DNA of 64,000 nucleotides from CAYMZZ01 sp047600605 (lineage in GTDB: Bacteria; Bacteroidota; Bacteroidia; Chitinophagales; Chitinophagaceae): contig JASGKK010000001.1 of assembly GCA_047600605.1 (NCBI GenBank), forward strand, positions 620,001-684,000. The letters run 5' to 3'. The position numbers and the translations under genes were made by a program. The notes beneath the pieces were generated by a model, which ran no database searches, was not told the DNA's origin, and was given only the letters and a program-made list of their open reading frames with translations. This document shows positions 1-7,427 of this stretch, piece after piece (position 1 is the first letter of the stretch; the number at the start of each line of letters is the position of its first letter).

Positions 1-233
1 TTTTGCTTATCGGAAATAACTTATATTAGCGGCTCTTTTAACGATTGCCTGCCTGAGAATACCGGTAGTAGCTCTGTTTTTGGATAGTAGCCGCTGTAGT
101 CAGAAATAAACAAGACGGAAAAAATAACACTCCTCTGCTGTGTTTATGCTGCATTCCTGCATCACTGTTCAATATGGATTCACTACCTGGCCAATTGAAT
201 CAATTTCTATCATTAAAAGAACAACTGCCTTAC

Positions 234-1304
234 ATGAAAAAGTACAAAGCCGGGGTGCTGTTTGGTGAAGAATTAGAAGCGCTCTACCAGGATGCAAAAA
301 ACAATCAATTTGCCCTACCTGCTGTAAACACAATTGGTACCAATACCATCAATGCCACACTTGAAGCAGCTGCACGGGTCAACTCACCCGTGATCATCCA
401 GTTTTCAAATGGTGGCGCCCAGTTCATTGCCGGAAAAGGCATGCCTAACGATCATCTGCAGGCCAACATTTCAGGAGGCATTTCGGGTGCCCTCCATGTG
501 CACAACGTAGCCAAATACTACGGCGTTCCCGTAGTGTTGCATACGGATCATGCTGCACACAAATGGCTGCCCTGGATCAGCGGATTACTGGATGCCGGTG
601 AACAGTTTTTCAAAGAAAAAAAACAACCGCTCTTCAGTTCGCATATGCTTGACCTGAGCGAAGAACCCATTCAGGAAAACATCAGCACTTCCGTGGCCTA
701 TTACAAACGTATGGCTCCCCTTGGCATGAGCATCGAAATTGAACTGGGTGTAACAGGTGGCGAAGAGGACGGAGTAGACAATAGCGATGTGGAAAATTCA
801 AAGCTTTATACCCAACCCGAAGATGTGGCTTACGCCTATAAGGAACTGGGTCAGGTAGGCCGTTTGTTTACCGTAGCCGCTGCTTTCGGTAATGTGCACG
901 GCGTTTATAAACCCGGCAACGTGGAACTGCGTCCCGAAATCCTGCACAACAGTCAGGAGTACATTGCACGCGAGTTCAACACCACTGATAAGAAGCCCGT
1001 TTACTTTGTATTTCACGGCGGCAGCGGTTCACCGCAGCACCAGATCCGCGAAGCAATCGGCTACGGTGCTATCAAAATGAATATTGACACCGATCTGCAA
1101 TGGGCTTTCTGGGAAGGTGTATTGGAAAATTATAAGAAAAGTGAAGCCTATCTGCAGGGGCAGCTCGGCAATCCAGAAGGTGAAGACAAACCCAACAAAA
1201 AATATTACGATCCCCGCGTATGGCTGCGTAAAGGTGAAGAAACCTTTATCAAACGCCTCGAAACAGCATTTGAAGACCTGAACTGTATTAACAGGAACAG
1301 TTAA
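234..1304 (+). CDS. fbaA: class II fructose-bisphosphate aldolase
   Basis: Zinc-dependent aldolase that reversibly splits fructose 1,6-bisphosphate into DHAP and glyceraldehyde 3-phosphate in cytoplasmic glycolysis/gluconeogenesis. From the ATG at 234 the protein is 356 aa, close to E. coli FbaA (359 aa), and opens with the family-like MKKYKAGVLFGEELEALYQ; an upstream in-frame ATG at 174 would add 20 residues without family support. Visible hallmarks: FALPAVN near residues 26-32, HTDHAAH at 103-109 (catalytic Asp105, metal His106), GNVHGVY with His222, and HGGSGS with His261. A strong hairpin terminator follows, and the next gene, a non-homologous class I aldolase, has its own promoter, so the two are probably expressed separately. 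Identification is secure; the start is the only doubt. Confidence 0.95.
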   Translation: MKKYKAGVLFGEELEALYQDAKNNQFALPAVNTIGTNTINATLEAAARVNSPVIIQFSNGGAQFIAGKGMPNDHLQANISGGISGALHVHNVAKYYGVPVVLHTDHAAHKWLPWISGLLDAGEQFFKEKKQPLFSSHMLDLSEEPIQENISTSVAYYKRMAPLGMSIEIELGVTGGEEDGVDNSDVENSKLYTQPEDVAYAYKELGQVGRLFTVAAAFGNVHGVYKPGNVELRPEILHNSQEYIAREFNTTDKKPVYFVFHGGSGSPQHQIREAIGYGAIKMNIDTDLQWAFWEGVLENYKKSEAYLQGQLGNPEGEDKPNKKYYDPRVWLRKGEETFIKRLETAFEDLNCINRNS

Positions 1305-1307
1305 GAA

Positions 1308-1435
1308 AGTGTAAAGGGTATAAAGGGTTTAAAAGGTTTAAAGGGCTGTCCAGGCTCTTTAAACCTTTTTGTTTTTTTAAACCCTTACCTCTTTAAACTC
1401 TTTATACGCTTTAAGCCCTTTATACTTTCGTCCTT
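1308..1435. repeat. TTTAAAGGG/TATAAAGGG word repeat, inverted arms
   Basis: The left arm is made of GTAAAGGGTATAAAGGG-type words and the right arm of their complements (TTTAAACCC, CTTTATAC, CCCTTTATAC). The block fills the gap between the two aldolase genes. A second inverted copy lies at 51811-51888 and partial copies lie near 52430 and 52950. No coding potential is apparent. Confidence 0.7.
1336..1378 (+). terminator. rho-independent terminator after fbaA
   Basis: AAAGGTTTAAAG and CTTTAAACCTTTTTG flank a short loop and are followed by a T-rich run, forming a classic intrinsic terminator. The hairpin is built from the same TTTAAAGGG words as the larger repeat block around it, so repeat and terminator coincide here. 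Confidence 0.75.
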
Positions 1436-1463
1436 TGCCCTTTCACCTTTTCTTCTATCTTTG
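1434..1463 (+). promoter_or_regulatory. Bacteroidota-type promoter of fbaB
   Basis: TTTG at 1434-1437 and TATCTTTG at 1456-1463 (TAnnTTTG) are 18 nt apart, matching the -33/-7 consensus of Bacteroidota sigma-A promoters. Transcription would start near 1470, just upstream of the chosen ATG at 1499. Confidence 0.65.
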
Positions 1464-1498
1464 CCTAACGATTGTTAGCAAAACCTAAACCCTGTCAT

Positions 1499-2572
1499 AT
1501 GTCTACCCCTGCCATTCACCAATTGTTAGGCGATAAAGCAGCTTATCTGCTGGAGCACAAATCAACCACGATCAGTAAAGAACAATTACACCTGCCCGGT
1601 CCCGATTTCCTGGAACGTATCTGGCTCCCTTCCGATCGCAATCCACAGGTACTGCGTAACCTCCAGTCCATGTACGATCATGGCCGTCTGGGCGGTACAG
1701 GTTACCTGAGCATACTGCCGGTAGACCAGGGTATTGAACACAGTGCAGGCGCCTCTTTCGCTAAAAACCCCATTTACTTTGACCCGGAAAATATTGTGAA
1801 ACTGGCCATGGAAGGTGGCTGTAATGCCGTAGCTACCACCTTTGGCGGACTGGGTATGCTGAGCCGGAAATATGCGCATCGCATTCCTTTTATTGTAAAG
1901 GTCAATCACAATGAATTTCTGACTTATCCCAATAAGTTTGATCAGATCATGTTTGCCAGTATCAAAGCCAGCTGGAATCTCGGTGCAGCTGCTGTGGGCG
2001 CTACTATTTATTTTGGCAGCGATGAAGCCACCCGTCAGATACAGGAAGTAAGTAAGGCTTTTGAAATGGCACATGAGTTGGGTATGGCCACGATACTCTG
2101 GTGTTATCTGCGCAATCCGGCCTTCAAAAAAGATGGCGTTGACTATCATCTCTCTGCTGATCTGAGCGGTCAGGCCAATCACCTGGGTGTAACGATTGAA
2201 GCCGATATCATCAAGCAGAAATTACCGGAAAACAACGGCGGTTACAACGCGCTGAACACAAAAGAATCTGCTTACGGTAAAAATGATAAACGTATTTATA
2301 CCGAACTCACCTCAGACCACCCGATCGACCTCTGTCGCTACCAGGTAGCCAATTGCTATATGGGTCGCGCAGGTCTGATCAATTCAGGAGGAGCCTCTTC
2401 GGGCGAAAGTGATCTGGCCGAAGCAGTAACCACTGCCGTAGTCAATAAACGCGCCGGAGGCATGGGCCTGATCAGTGGCCGCAAAGCCTTTCAGCGCCCC
2501 ATGAAAGAAGGTGTGCAAATTCTGAATGCGATACAGGATGTGTATCTGGATAAGAAGATAACAATCGCTTAA
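1499..2572 (+). CDS. fbaB: class I (DhnA-type) fructose-bisphosphate aldolase
   Basis: Schiff-base aldolase of the DhnA/FbaB family, catalysing the same cleavage as the upstream class II enzyme but without a metal and with an unrelated fold history. From the ATG at 1499 it is 357 aa (E. coli FbaB about 350). Visible family features: LPVDQGIEHSAG near residues 73-84, FIVKVNHNE near 131-139, and VTIEADIIKQKLPE near 231-244, where Lys239 is the likely Schiff-base lysine by alignment with FbaB. A TTG at 1472 is in frame, but the ATG fits the promoter and the family better. It ends in a long inverted repeat shared with the convergent membrane-protein gene. Identification is confident; exact substrate range is inferred. 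Confidence 0.92.
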   Translation: MSTPAIHQLLGDKAAYLLEHKSTTISKEQLHLPGPDFLERIWLPSDRNPQVLRNLQSMYDHGRLGGTGYLSILPVDQGIEHSAGASFAKNPIYFDPENIVKLAMEGGCNAVATTFGGLGMLSRKYAHRIPFIVKVNHNEFLTYPNKFDQIMFASIKASWNLGAAAVGATIYFGSDEATRQIQEVSKAFEMAHELGMATILWCYLRNPAFKKDGVDYHLSADLSGQANHLGVTIEADIIKQKLPENNGGYNALNTKESAYGKNDKRIYTELTSDHPIDLCRYQVANCYMGRAGLINSGGASSGESDLAEAVTTAVVNKRAGGMGLISGRKAFQRPMKEGVQILNAIQDVYLDKKITIA

Positions 2573-2574
2573 GC

Positions 2575-2708
2575 GATTTGAAGATTTGGTGATTTGAGAA
2601 TTTGAAAATAGTTAAGCAGTAGTAACTCCTAAGTGATAAGTTTTCGGTGTGAGGAGTTACTATACTCCGAAAAATCTTCAAATTTTCAAATCACCAAATC
2701 TTCAAATC
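2575..2708. repeat. GATTTGAAG word repeat, two facing arms with inner hairpin
   Basis: The left arm (2575-2610) is GATTTGAAGATTTGGTGATTTG and similar words; the right arm (2672-2708) is the reverse complement type (AAATCTTCAAATTTTCAAATC). Between them AGTAACTCCT (2620-2629) pairs perfectly with AGGAGTTACT (2653-2662). It separates two convergent genes and probably acts as a bidirectional terminator. Related blocks lie at 3965, 4506, 58988 and 63971. Confidence 0.75.
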
Positions 2709-3903
2709 AGAGTTTCACCTTCACTCCCACTCTCCCCAGCATTCCTGCAATAGCGATCATCAGCAGAGAGAATACCAATGACTTTATAAGACCTATTGTG
2801 CCAGTGAGGAGTATCGCTGGCAGGCTGATACCCAATACGGGTATCAGTGCGTAAGCATAATAAGGCATCAGGTAACAAAGCAGGGTCTGCGTACCTGCCG
2901 GACGCATAAATCCCCACCAATTGATCTGTTTGCGATCAGTGATCCAGTATATCAATGCAAATACACCTGCCGTAATGCCGCTGCAGATAAGCACCCACGC
3001 TGGTGTAGCCCTGATCTTGGATATGCCCCAGGCCGGTCTCAACGCAAAGCCTGCTGCAATGAGCAATACTGCAATGGCCAGTATAATACCTATCAGTTTT
3101 CCGGACTCCTGTTTTTCGGTATAATGCAACAGTATTGTTGTCAGCAACACCCCGCCCAGCACCAATGCAGGCATAGCTCCGCCTCCGAGTGGCGACAAAA
3201 GTGTTTCCCACCAGGGTAATCCGGAAAGGCTGCCGTTATGTCCCAGTATACAATTGGCGAGGAAAAACAACCAGGCTCCCAGTAATGCCCATGGCTGCCG
3301 GCGTGCCAGCACATATATGACCGCACTCACCAGGTAAGCCCAGCCTATCAATCCCAGAATTCCCCACCAGTGTGTTTCAAACCCTCTAAGCGATGCAGCT
3401 TCGCCGCTCCTGAAACGCCAGGCCAGCCAGCCCAGCACTGCAACGCTGATAAGACGTAAGGAAAGCTTAAGCCAGGTGGGAACAGACGCCGGCCAGCTAT
3501 TCCAGATCAGGATAAAGCAGGTACAGCAAATAGAATTCCATGCTCCGCGCGACATACCGGTAGCTGCGGGGTTGATACTTTCACCATTTACCAAAAAGAG
3601 CCCCATGACCAGCAGAGCCAGCGAACGACCTGCGATATGCCAAAGCAGGGCAGGCGTTGCATCACCTTTGCTGATGCGGTGACGGACAGCCAGCGGAATA
3701 GACATACCTACTATAAAAAGGAAAGCCGGAAACACCGTATCGGCCAGTCCCATTCCGTCTTCCTGGGCCTGCGTATGCTCGAGCCAGCCGGGAATATCAC
3801 GCAGCGACCAGAGGTCATTTACAAAGATCATCAGCAGCATCGTGAGGGCACGCAGAGCATCTACCGAAGCCCATCGCGTAGCAGGTAAAGAAGTTTGACT
3901 CAT
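2707..3903 (-). CDS. DUF5009 / NagX-like multi-pass membrane acyltransferase homologue
   Basis: A 398-aa integral membrane protein with about ten hydrophobic helices. The N-terminal pattern RWASVDALRALTMLLMIFVND, then GLADTVFPAFLFIVGMSIPLA, matches the DUF5009/COG4299 family related to heparan-alpha-glucosaminide N-acetyltransferase and bacterial NagX. Members are thought to move acetyl groups onto sugars across the membrane, though most are uncharacterised. It stands alone: a repeat-built terminator lies at its 3' end and an intergenic repeat block upstream. No sugar-utilisation genes are adjacent, so the substrate cannot be inferred. Start at 3903 is the first reasonable ATG before the DALRALT motif. 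Confidence 0.8.
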   Translation of the reverse strand: MSQTSLPATRWASVDALRALTMLLMIFVNDLWSLRDIPGWLEHTQAQEDGMGLADTVFPAFLFIVGMSIPLAVRHRISKGDATPALLWHIAGRSLALLVMGLFLVNGESINPAATGMSRGAWNSICCTCFILIWNSWPASVPTWLKLSLRLISVAVLGWLAWRFRSGEAASLRGFETHWWGILGLIGWAYLVSAVIYVLARRQPWALLGAWLFFLANCILGHNGSLSGLPWWETLLSPLGGGAMPALVLGGVLLTTILLHYTEKQESGKLIGIILAIAVLLIAAGFALRPAWGISKIRATPAWVLICSGITAGVFALIYWITDRKQINWWGFMRPAGTQTLLCYLMPYYAYALIPVLGISLPAILLTGTIGLIKSLVFSLLMIAIAGMLGRVGVKVKL

Positions 3904-3964
3904 ACCAGACAGAGTAACTGCAAGCAGGGTTTTGTAATGAATAAATATAAGAATAATGTGCTGA

Positions 3965-4001
3965 TGGATTTGGAAATTTGAAGATTTGAGGATTTGAAGA
4001 T
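3965..4001. repeat. single GATTTGAAG-type arm
   Basis: Words GGATTTGG, AAATTTGAAGATTTGAGG and ATTTGAAGATG repeat in tandem. This is the same family as the facing-arm block at 2575-2708 but with no visible partner arm nearby. Confidence 0.6.
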
Positions 4002-4104
4002 GGTCAGGAGGAATGTACTAATGTGATAAATGTGCTGGTGTGCTAATGTATTTAATGATTGGAGGATCTCTATTGTACGGGGAAAATTTATATAAAAAAA
4101 GAGC

Positions 4105-4508
4105 ATCTTCTAATCAGCTACTTACAGGTGATTTTGAAAGTTTTTAAAAATAAAGCCTCCTTTATAACATTGTTGGATATGGCCACAGGGTGTCAGGGGC
4201 TCTTTATCCAATTTCCCTACCATATTCTCTTATTTTTTTCTTGTGAACCACATCGGCCTGCCGGCCGTGGAGGCAAAAAGACGGAATCAAAAGCAGGTAC
4301 GAAACGTGGGAACAGTATTATGCAGATAATAAACAACTATTCGATCATTACCTGTTTAACTGCCCGGTCAATCCGAAACTTCGGATCACTTCGCGTCCGG
4401 TCCGAAGCCTCGGGACAGCCCGGGATGCTTCATTTCAACAGTAAAAGCAGTGTGATAACTTTCCGAAAGAACAGCTATTTTCTTTTATTTTCCCCGGACA
4501 GCAGTGAT
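4105..4508 (+). repeat. dispersed element copy A (longest copy, no cruciform)
   Basis: About 400 nt. Its left part (4105-4253) matches 14511-14650: both contain TAATCARYTACTTACAG, TATGGYCRCAGGGTRTC and TTCTCTTATTTTTT. Next comes CTTGTGAACCACAT, then the 27-nt core at 4254-4280 with the CGGCC-TGCC-GGCCG hairpin. Its right part (4281-4508) matches 32877-33056: both contain TATGCAGATA-like text, TAAACAA, GTTTAACYGCCCGGYCAATC and TTCGGATC. Where copies B and E carry a cruciform, copy A has only one arm (GTGAACCAC). Confidence 0.7.
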
Positions 4509-4609
4509 TTGAGGATTTGAAGATGACGAAAAGGTAAATGGTGAAAGGAGGAAGGTTTAGGGATTGATTGCATCATTTTCAAATTTGCAAATCACCAAAT
4601 CTTCAAATC
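4506..4609. repeat. GATTTGAAG word repeat, facing arms
   Basis: Left arm GATTTGAGGATTTGAAGATG at 4506-4525; right arm at about 4574-4609 made of TTTTCAAATTTGCAAATC and ACCAAATCTTCAAATC. It abuts the right end of dispersed element copy A. Confidence 0.65.
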
Positions 4610-4646
4610 AACTGAATTAACAACTCTCTTCCTATCTTTAACCAGC

Positions 4647-5282
4647 ATGTCTTCCCGTTATTACATAACGCTGATTGCCCTGCTTGCCTGGGCGGGACTG
4701 ATCATACAGCAATATCTGTTGCTGGCTGGCATACCCGGCAATGGACTTACACCACTGCAGGCAGTGGGACGCTTCCTCCTTTTTTTTACCATACTCAGCA
4801 ACCTGTTGGTAGCAATCAGTTGTACAATACAGGCCCTCAAAACGGGTGGAGCCGCAGGCAGATTTTTTGCAAAAAACAGTACGCAAACAGCAATATGTCT
4901 CTATATACTGGTAGTGGGGCTGGTATACAATATCATTCTGCGTGCGCTGTGGAAACCTGCCGGATTGCAGTTGATCGCTGATAATTTATTGCACGTCATC
5001 GTGCCGGCTGCATTCTTTTTATTCTGGTTGCTGCAGGTAAAAGGTAAAGGACTAAGCTGGCAGCAAATTCCGGGCTGGCTGATCTACCCTGCATTGTATC
5101 TGTGTTATGCACTGCTGCGCGGAAAACTTGAGGGCTTATATGCTTACCCTTTTATAGATCCTCAGCTGCATAGCTGGTCGCAAGTGGGTATCAATAGCCT
5201 GGGAATGCTATTATTGTTTGTGCTGCTGGGTGCAGCATTGATTGCAATAAAAAAATGGCAGGGCCGTAAAGCTGCTGCCTGA
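4647..5282 (+). CDS. Pr6Pr-like integral membrane protein
   Basis: A 211-aa polytopic membrane protein with six hydrophobic helices, a short basic C-terminus, and the patterns FTILSNLLVAI and DNLLHVIVPAAFFLFWL. These fit the bacterial Pr6Pr / FAR-17a-AIG1-like membrane family (conserved polar residues in the third and fifth helices); the biochemical role of bacterial members is unknown. The start at 4647 follows a short A+T leader with no Shine-Dalgarno. The downstream gene is convergent and only 5 nt away, so there is no operon partner. Assignment rests on helix pattern and motif resemblance, so it is moderately sure. Confidence 0.72.
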   Translation: MSSRYYITLIALLAWAGLIIQQYLLLAGIPGNGLTPLQAVGRFLLFFTILSNLLVAISCTIQALKTGGAAGRFFAKNSTQTAICLYILVVGLVYNIILRALWKPAGLQLIADNLLHVIVPAAFFLFWLLQVKGKGLSWQQIPGWLIYPALYLCYALLRGKLEGLYAYPFIDPQLHSWSQVGINSLGMLLLFVLLGAALIAIKKWQGRKAAA

Positions 5283-5287
5283 AGAAT

Positions 5288-5710
5288 TTAATGGAAAAAT
5301 GTACCGGACTGCGGGAAGCTGAATGCTACCGTCGTTTGCTTTTTTCGCTGACTGGTCACATCCAGGAAACCACCTAACTCGCGGGCAGCTGATTTCCAGC
5401 ACTGCAAGCCTTCGTCGATAGCTTCATAGTCAGGACTGTTGTTGTCACGCACATGCACCAACACCACATCGCTATAGGTTTTTGCAGAAATGCTTACACA
5501 GCCTCCCTGGGCATGTTCCAGCACCACCTGCAGCAGTTTCCCCAACAGATGACGGATACCACCGGAATTGTTGCGAACTACAACTCCTACCGGAATGTGG
5601 TTGCAAACCTTTACCTCCGGCTCCTGTATGGTTGCGGCATGCTCGCTTAACCATTCAGTCACCCAGGTGTTCAGGCAGACTTCTGCAGGATTGTGTACGG
5701 ATTCTTTCAT
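5288..5710 (-). CDS. small GHKL/HATPase-like protein, degenerate
   Basis: A 140-aa soluble protein. Its middle (VVRNNSGGIRHLLGKLLQVVLEH, then GGCVSISAKTYSDVVLVHVRDNN) resembles the helix-strand order of a histidine-kinase ATP-binding domain. The N-box asparagine is replaced (LEHAQ), and the G1 box DxGxG is replaced by RDNNSP, so ATP binding or catalysis is doubtful. The tail (ARELGGFLDVTSQRKKQTTVAFSFP) matches the last strands of that fold. It could be a protein-interaction remnant or a stand-alone modulator of a kinase. Convergent with the preceding membrane gene (5-nt gap). Function not recognised with certainty. Confidence 0.55.
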   Translation of the reverse strand: MKESVHNPAEVCLNTWVTEWLSEHAATIQEPEVKVCNHIPVGVVVRNNSGGIRHLLGKLLQVVLEHAQGGCVSISAKTYSDVVLVHVRDNNSPDYEAIDEGLQCWKSAARELGGFLDVTSQRKKQTTVAFSFPQSGTFFH

Positions 5711-5764
5711 AAGTACGTTTTGTTTTCGATGGCGGTGGCCAGGGTACGGATTGACAGTTTTCTC

Positions 5765-5875
5765 AGGATCTGGATTCAGGATTCAACGGATTTTGGATTA
5801 AGTTTCACAGGATCGGGATTCGGGATTCAATGGCTTCGGATTACAATTTCACAGGACAGGATTTACAGTTTCATT
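5765..5875. repeat. 44-nt imperfect tandem repeat (2 units plus partial)
   Basis: Units 5765-5808 and 5809-5852 share GGATTC-GGATTCAA and end in GGATTA-AA/TTTTTCAC-like text; a shortened third copy follows (AGGACAGGATTTACAGTTTCA). Period 44 is not a multiple of 3, arguing against a coding repeat. Confidence 0.7.
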
Positions 5876-6119
5876 GGTTTTTCAAATCAATCTTTTCAGT
5901 GGTACGGATCGGTGGCGGTTTTCAAAGGATCAGATCATATGTACTGATGACACAAAGAAACGATTGCGCTGTACCGAAAAAAATAGTCCGAATGCTGAAC
6001 CTTGAGTAGTGGGTTTTTGACCCTGTTTGTAGTCTATCCACTACAGCCCTCCGGCAAAACCCCTAGTATCTTGAAAAGAGTTTTAAAAGCCGTCTTTATC
6101 ACATTCAGTGCCACTGCTT

Positions 6120-6127
6120 TATATTTG
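6120..6127 (+). promoter_or_regulatory. -7 box of bestrophin-like gene
   Basis: TATATTTG matches TAnnTTTG exactly and lies 17 nt before the ATG at 6144. The -33 region is weak (TTTA), so this is a partial promoter match. Confidence 0.5.
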
Positions 6128-6143
6128 ACAAAAGATTTCATTT

Positions 6144-7031
6144 ATGATCTCCTATAATACCAAAGACTGGTTTGGTTTTATCTTCCGTTTTCACAAGGCC
6201 GACACGGTGCGTAAGCTGGCACCGCTTATTGTGGCCATTTGCTTTTATTCCGCACTTATTGCCTACCTGGAACTGAAATACTGGAAACTATCTTCTGACA
6301 ATTTTGTACGTAATATTCCTGTTATGCATTCCCTGCTGGGTTTTGCCATTTCCATGCTGCTGGTATTCCGTACCAATACCGCCTATGACCGCTGGTGGGA
6401 AGGCCGTAAATTATGGGGCGCGCTTGTCAACAACAGCCGCAACCTGGCCATGAAGCTAAAGGCAATATTGCCCGAATCGGAAATAGCACAACGATCATTT
6501 TTCCGGAAGATCATTCCTGCCTATGCCAATGCGCTGCATCAGCATCTCCGAAGAGAAGAAACACGTATTGAACTATTTCAGGATGAGGAACACAAACATG
6601 TTTTCAGCAAGATCGATACTGCCAAACATGTGCCCAACCAAATGGCACTGCTCATGTATCAGCATATTCATCACCTGCACCAGCAAAATAAGATCAGCGG
6701 AGAGCAACTGATCTTTCTCAATAGTGAGCTGCAGTCATTTACTGATATCTGCGGCGCATGTGAACGGATCAAGAACACCCCGATTCCCTTTTCCTATAGC
6801 GTATTTATCAAAAAATTCATCTTTGTGTATGTGATGACCCTGCCTTTTGGCTACGTATTTCAACTGGGTTTTTGGGTGATCCCTGTAGTGGCATTTATTT
6901 TTTATGTACTGGCCAGTCTTGAACTTATAGCCGAAGAAATTGAAGACCCCTTTGGCGGCGATGAGAATGATGTACCGACTGATATAATCGCACAGAATAT
7001 ACAACGGAATGTAGCGGAGATACTCACCTGA
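6144..7031 (+). CDS. bestrophin-like (UPF0187) anion channel
   Basis: A 295-aa membrane protein of the bacterial bestrophin/RFP-TM family, which forms pentameric ion channels. Seen in the sequence: an N-terminal amphipathic stretch with DWFGFIFRFHKADTVRKL, paired hydrophobic helices around residues 24-65, the family hallmark RTNTAYDRWWEGRKLWG near 76-92, a second hydrophobic pair around 222-258, and the conserved C-terminal EEIEDPFGGDENDVP. Length equals the family norm. It is monocistronic, preceded by a TATATTTG promoter box and followed by copy D of the dispersed element. Ion selectivity cannot be read from sequence. Confidence 0.9.
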   Translation: MISYNTKDWFGFIFRFHKADTVRKLAPLIVAICFYSALIAYLELKYWKLSSDNFVRNIPVMHSLLGFAISMLLVFRTNTAYDRWWEGRKLWGALVNNSRNLAMKLKAILPESEIAQRSFFRKIIPAYANALHQHLRREETRIELFQDEEHKHVFSKIDTAKHVPNQMALLMYQHIHHLHQQNKISGEQLIFLNSELQSFTDICGACERIKNTPIPFSYSVFIKKFIFVYVMTLPFGYVFQLGFWVIPVVAFIFYVLASLELIAEEIEDPFGGDENDVPTDIIAQNIQRNVAEILT

Positions 7032-7129
7032 TAGCAGATGTGCAAGCCAATCTATTACTTTTAGCATCCAAAGAATATTTGTCTTTTATTGCACATACCT
7101 GATAGATTTTAACAATCAGGTTTACTGCC

Positions 7130-7192
7130 CTTTTTGCCTCCACGGCCGGCAGGCCGATGTAGTTCGCAAGAAAAATAAAATAATCAGGTAGA
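7130..7192 (-). repeat. dispersed element copy D (core only, one arm)
   Basis: On the minus strand the 27-nt core (7156-7130) is identical to copies A, B and E, and is preceded by TTTTTCTTGCGAACTACAT. As in copy A, a single arm (GCGAACTAC) remains and the cruciform is absent. Confidence 0.7.
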
Positions 7193-7355
7193 GAACATTC
7201 ACTATAAAAGAACCCGCTTATATTCCAACCGCATCTATGGTGTCCGGGCAGGCAATTCCGAAATGGCCGCATTCGTCTACCATTACAGCGCACCACCACG
7301 CATGGCGGTACTACGGAGAATAACCTTTTACCTTCTCCCTTTTTCCCTCCACTCT

Positions 7356-7409
7356 ACTTACCACTTATAACTTATCACTTAAAACTTATTACCCAAAACT
7401 TATAACTTA
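7356..7409. repeat. ACTTATAACTTA word repeat
   Basis: Variants of ACTTATAACTTA, ACTTAAAACTTATTACC and ACTTATAACTTA run directly into the leader of the S9 peptidase gene. Low complexity and non-coding; a third intergenic word family distinct from the GATTTGAAG and TTTAAAGGG families. Confidence 0.6.
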
Positions 7410-7427
7410 GAGCCAAACAACGCATAC

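Larger units (their letters stand above)
3904..4646. other. gene-free region with three repeats
   Basis: No convincing gene. It holds one GATTTGAAG-type arm (3965-4001), copy A of the dispersed hairpin element (4105-4508) and a pair of facing GATTTGAAG arms (4506-4524 and 4574-4609). A 153-codon open frame here lies across the repeats and lacks protein-like composition. TATCTTTA just before 4640 may serve as a -7 box for the next gene. Confidence 0.6.
5711..6143. other. gene-free region with 44-nt tandem repeat
   Basis: Contains two 44-nt units at 5765-5808 and 5809-5852 (each starting AGGATC and ending TTTCAC) plus a third partial unit to about 5875. No gene is supported. The bestrophin promoter lies at its right end. 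Confidence 0.6.
7032..7427. other. gene-free region with two repeats
   Basis: Holds copy D of the dispersed element (7130-7192) and an ACTTATAACTTA word repeat (7356-7409) just upstream of the peptidase gene. No gene or clear promoter box is visible. Confidence 0.55.

Noticed and set aside
174..233. Upstream ATG of the class II aldolase as the true start
   Set aside because: It adds 20 residues not found in the family; the ATG at 234 gives the usual length.
4059..4520. 153-codon open frame on the plus strand
   Set aside because: It lies across the dispersed element copy A and shows no domain, signal or codon bias; its text follows the repeat boundaries.
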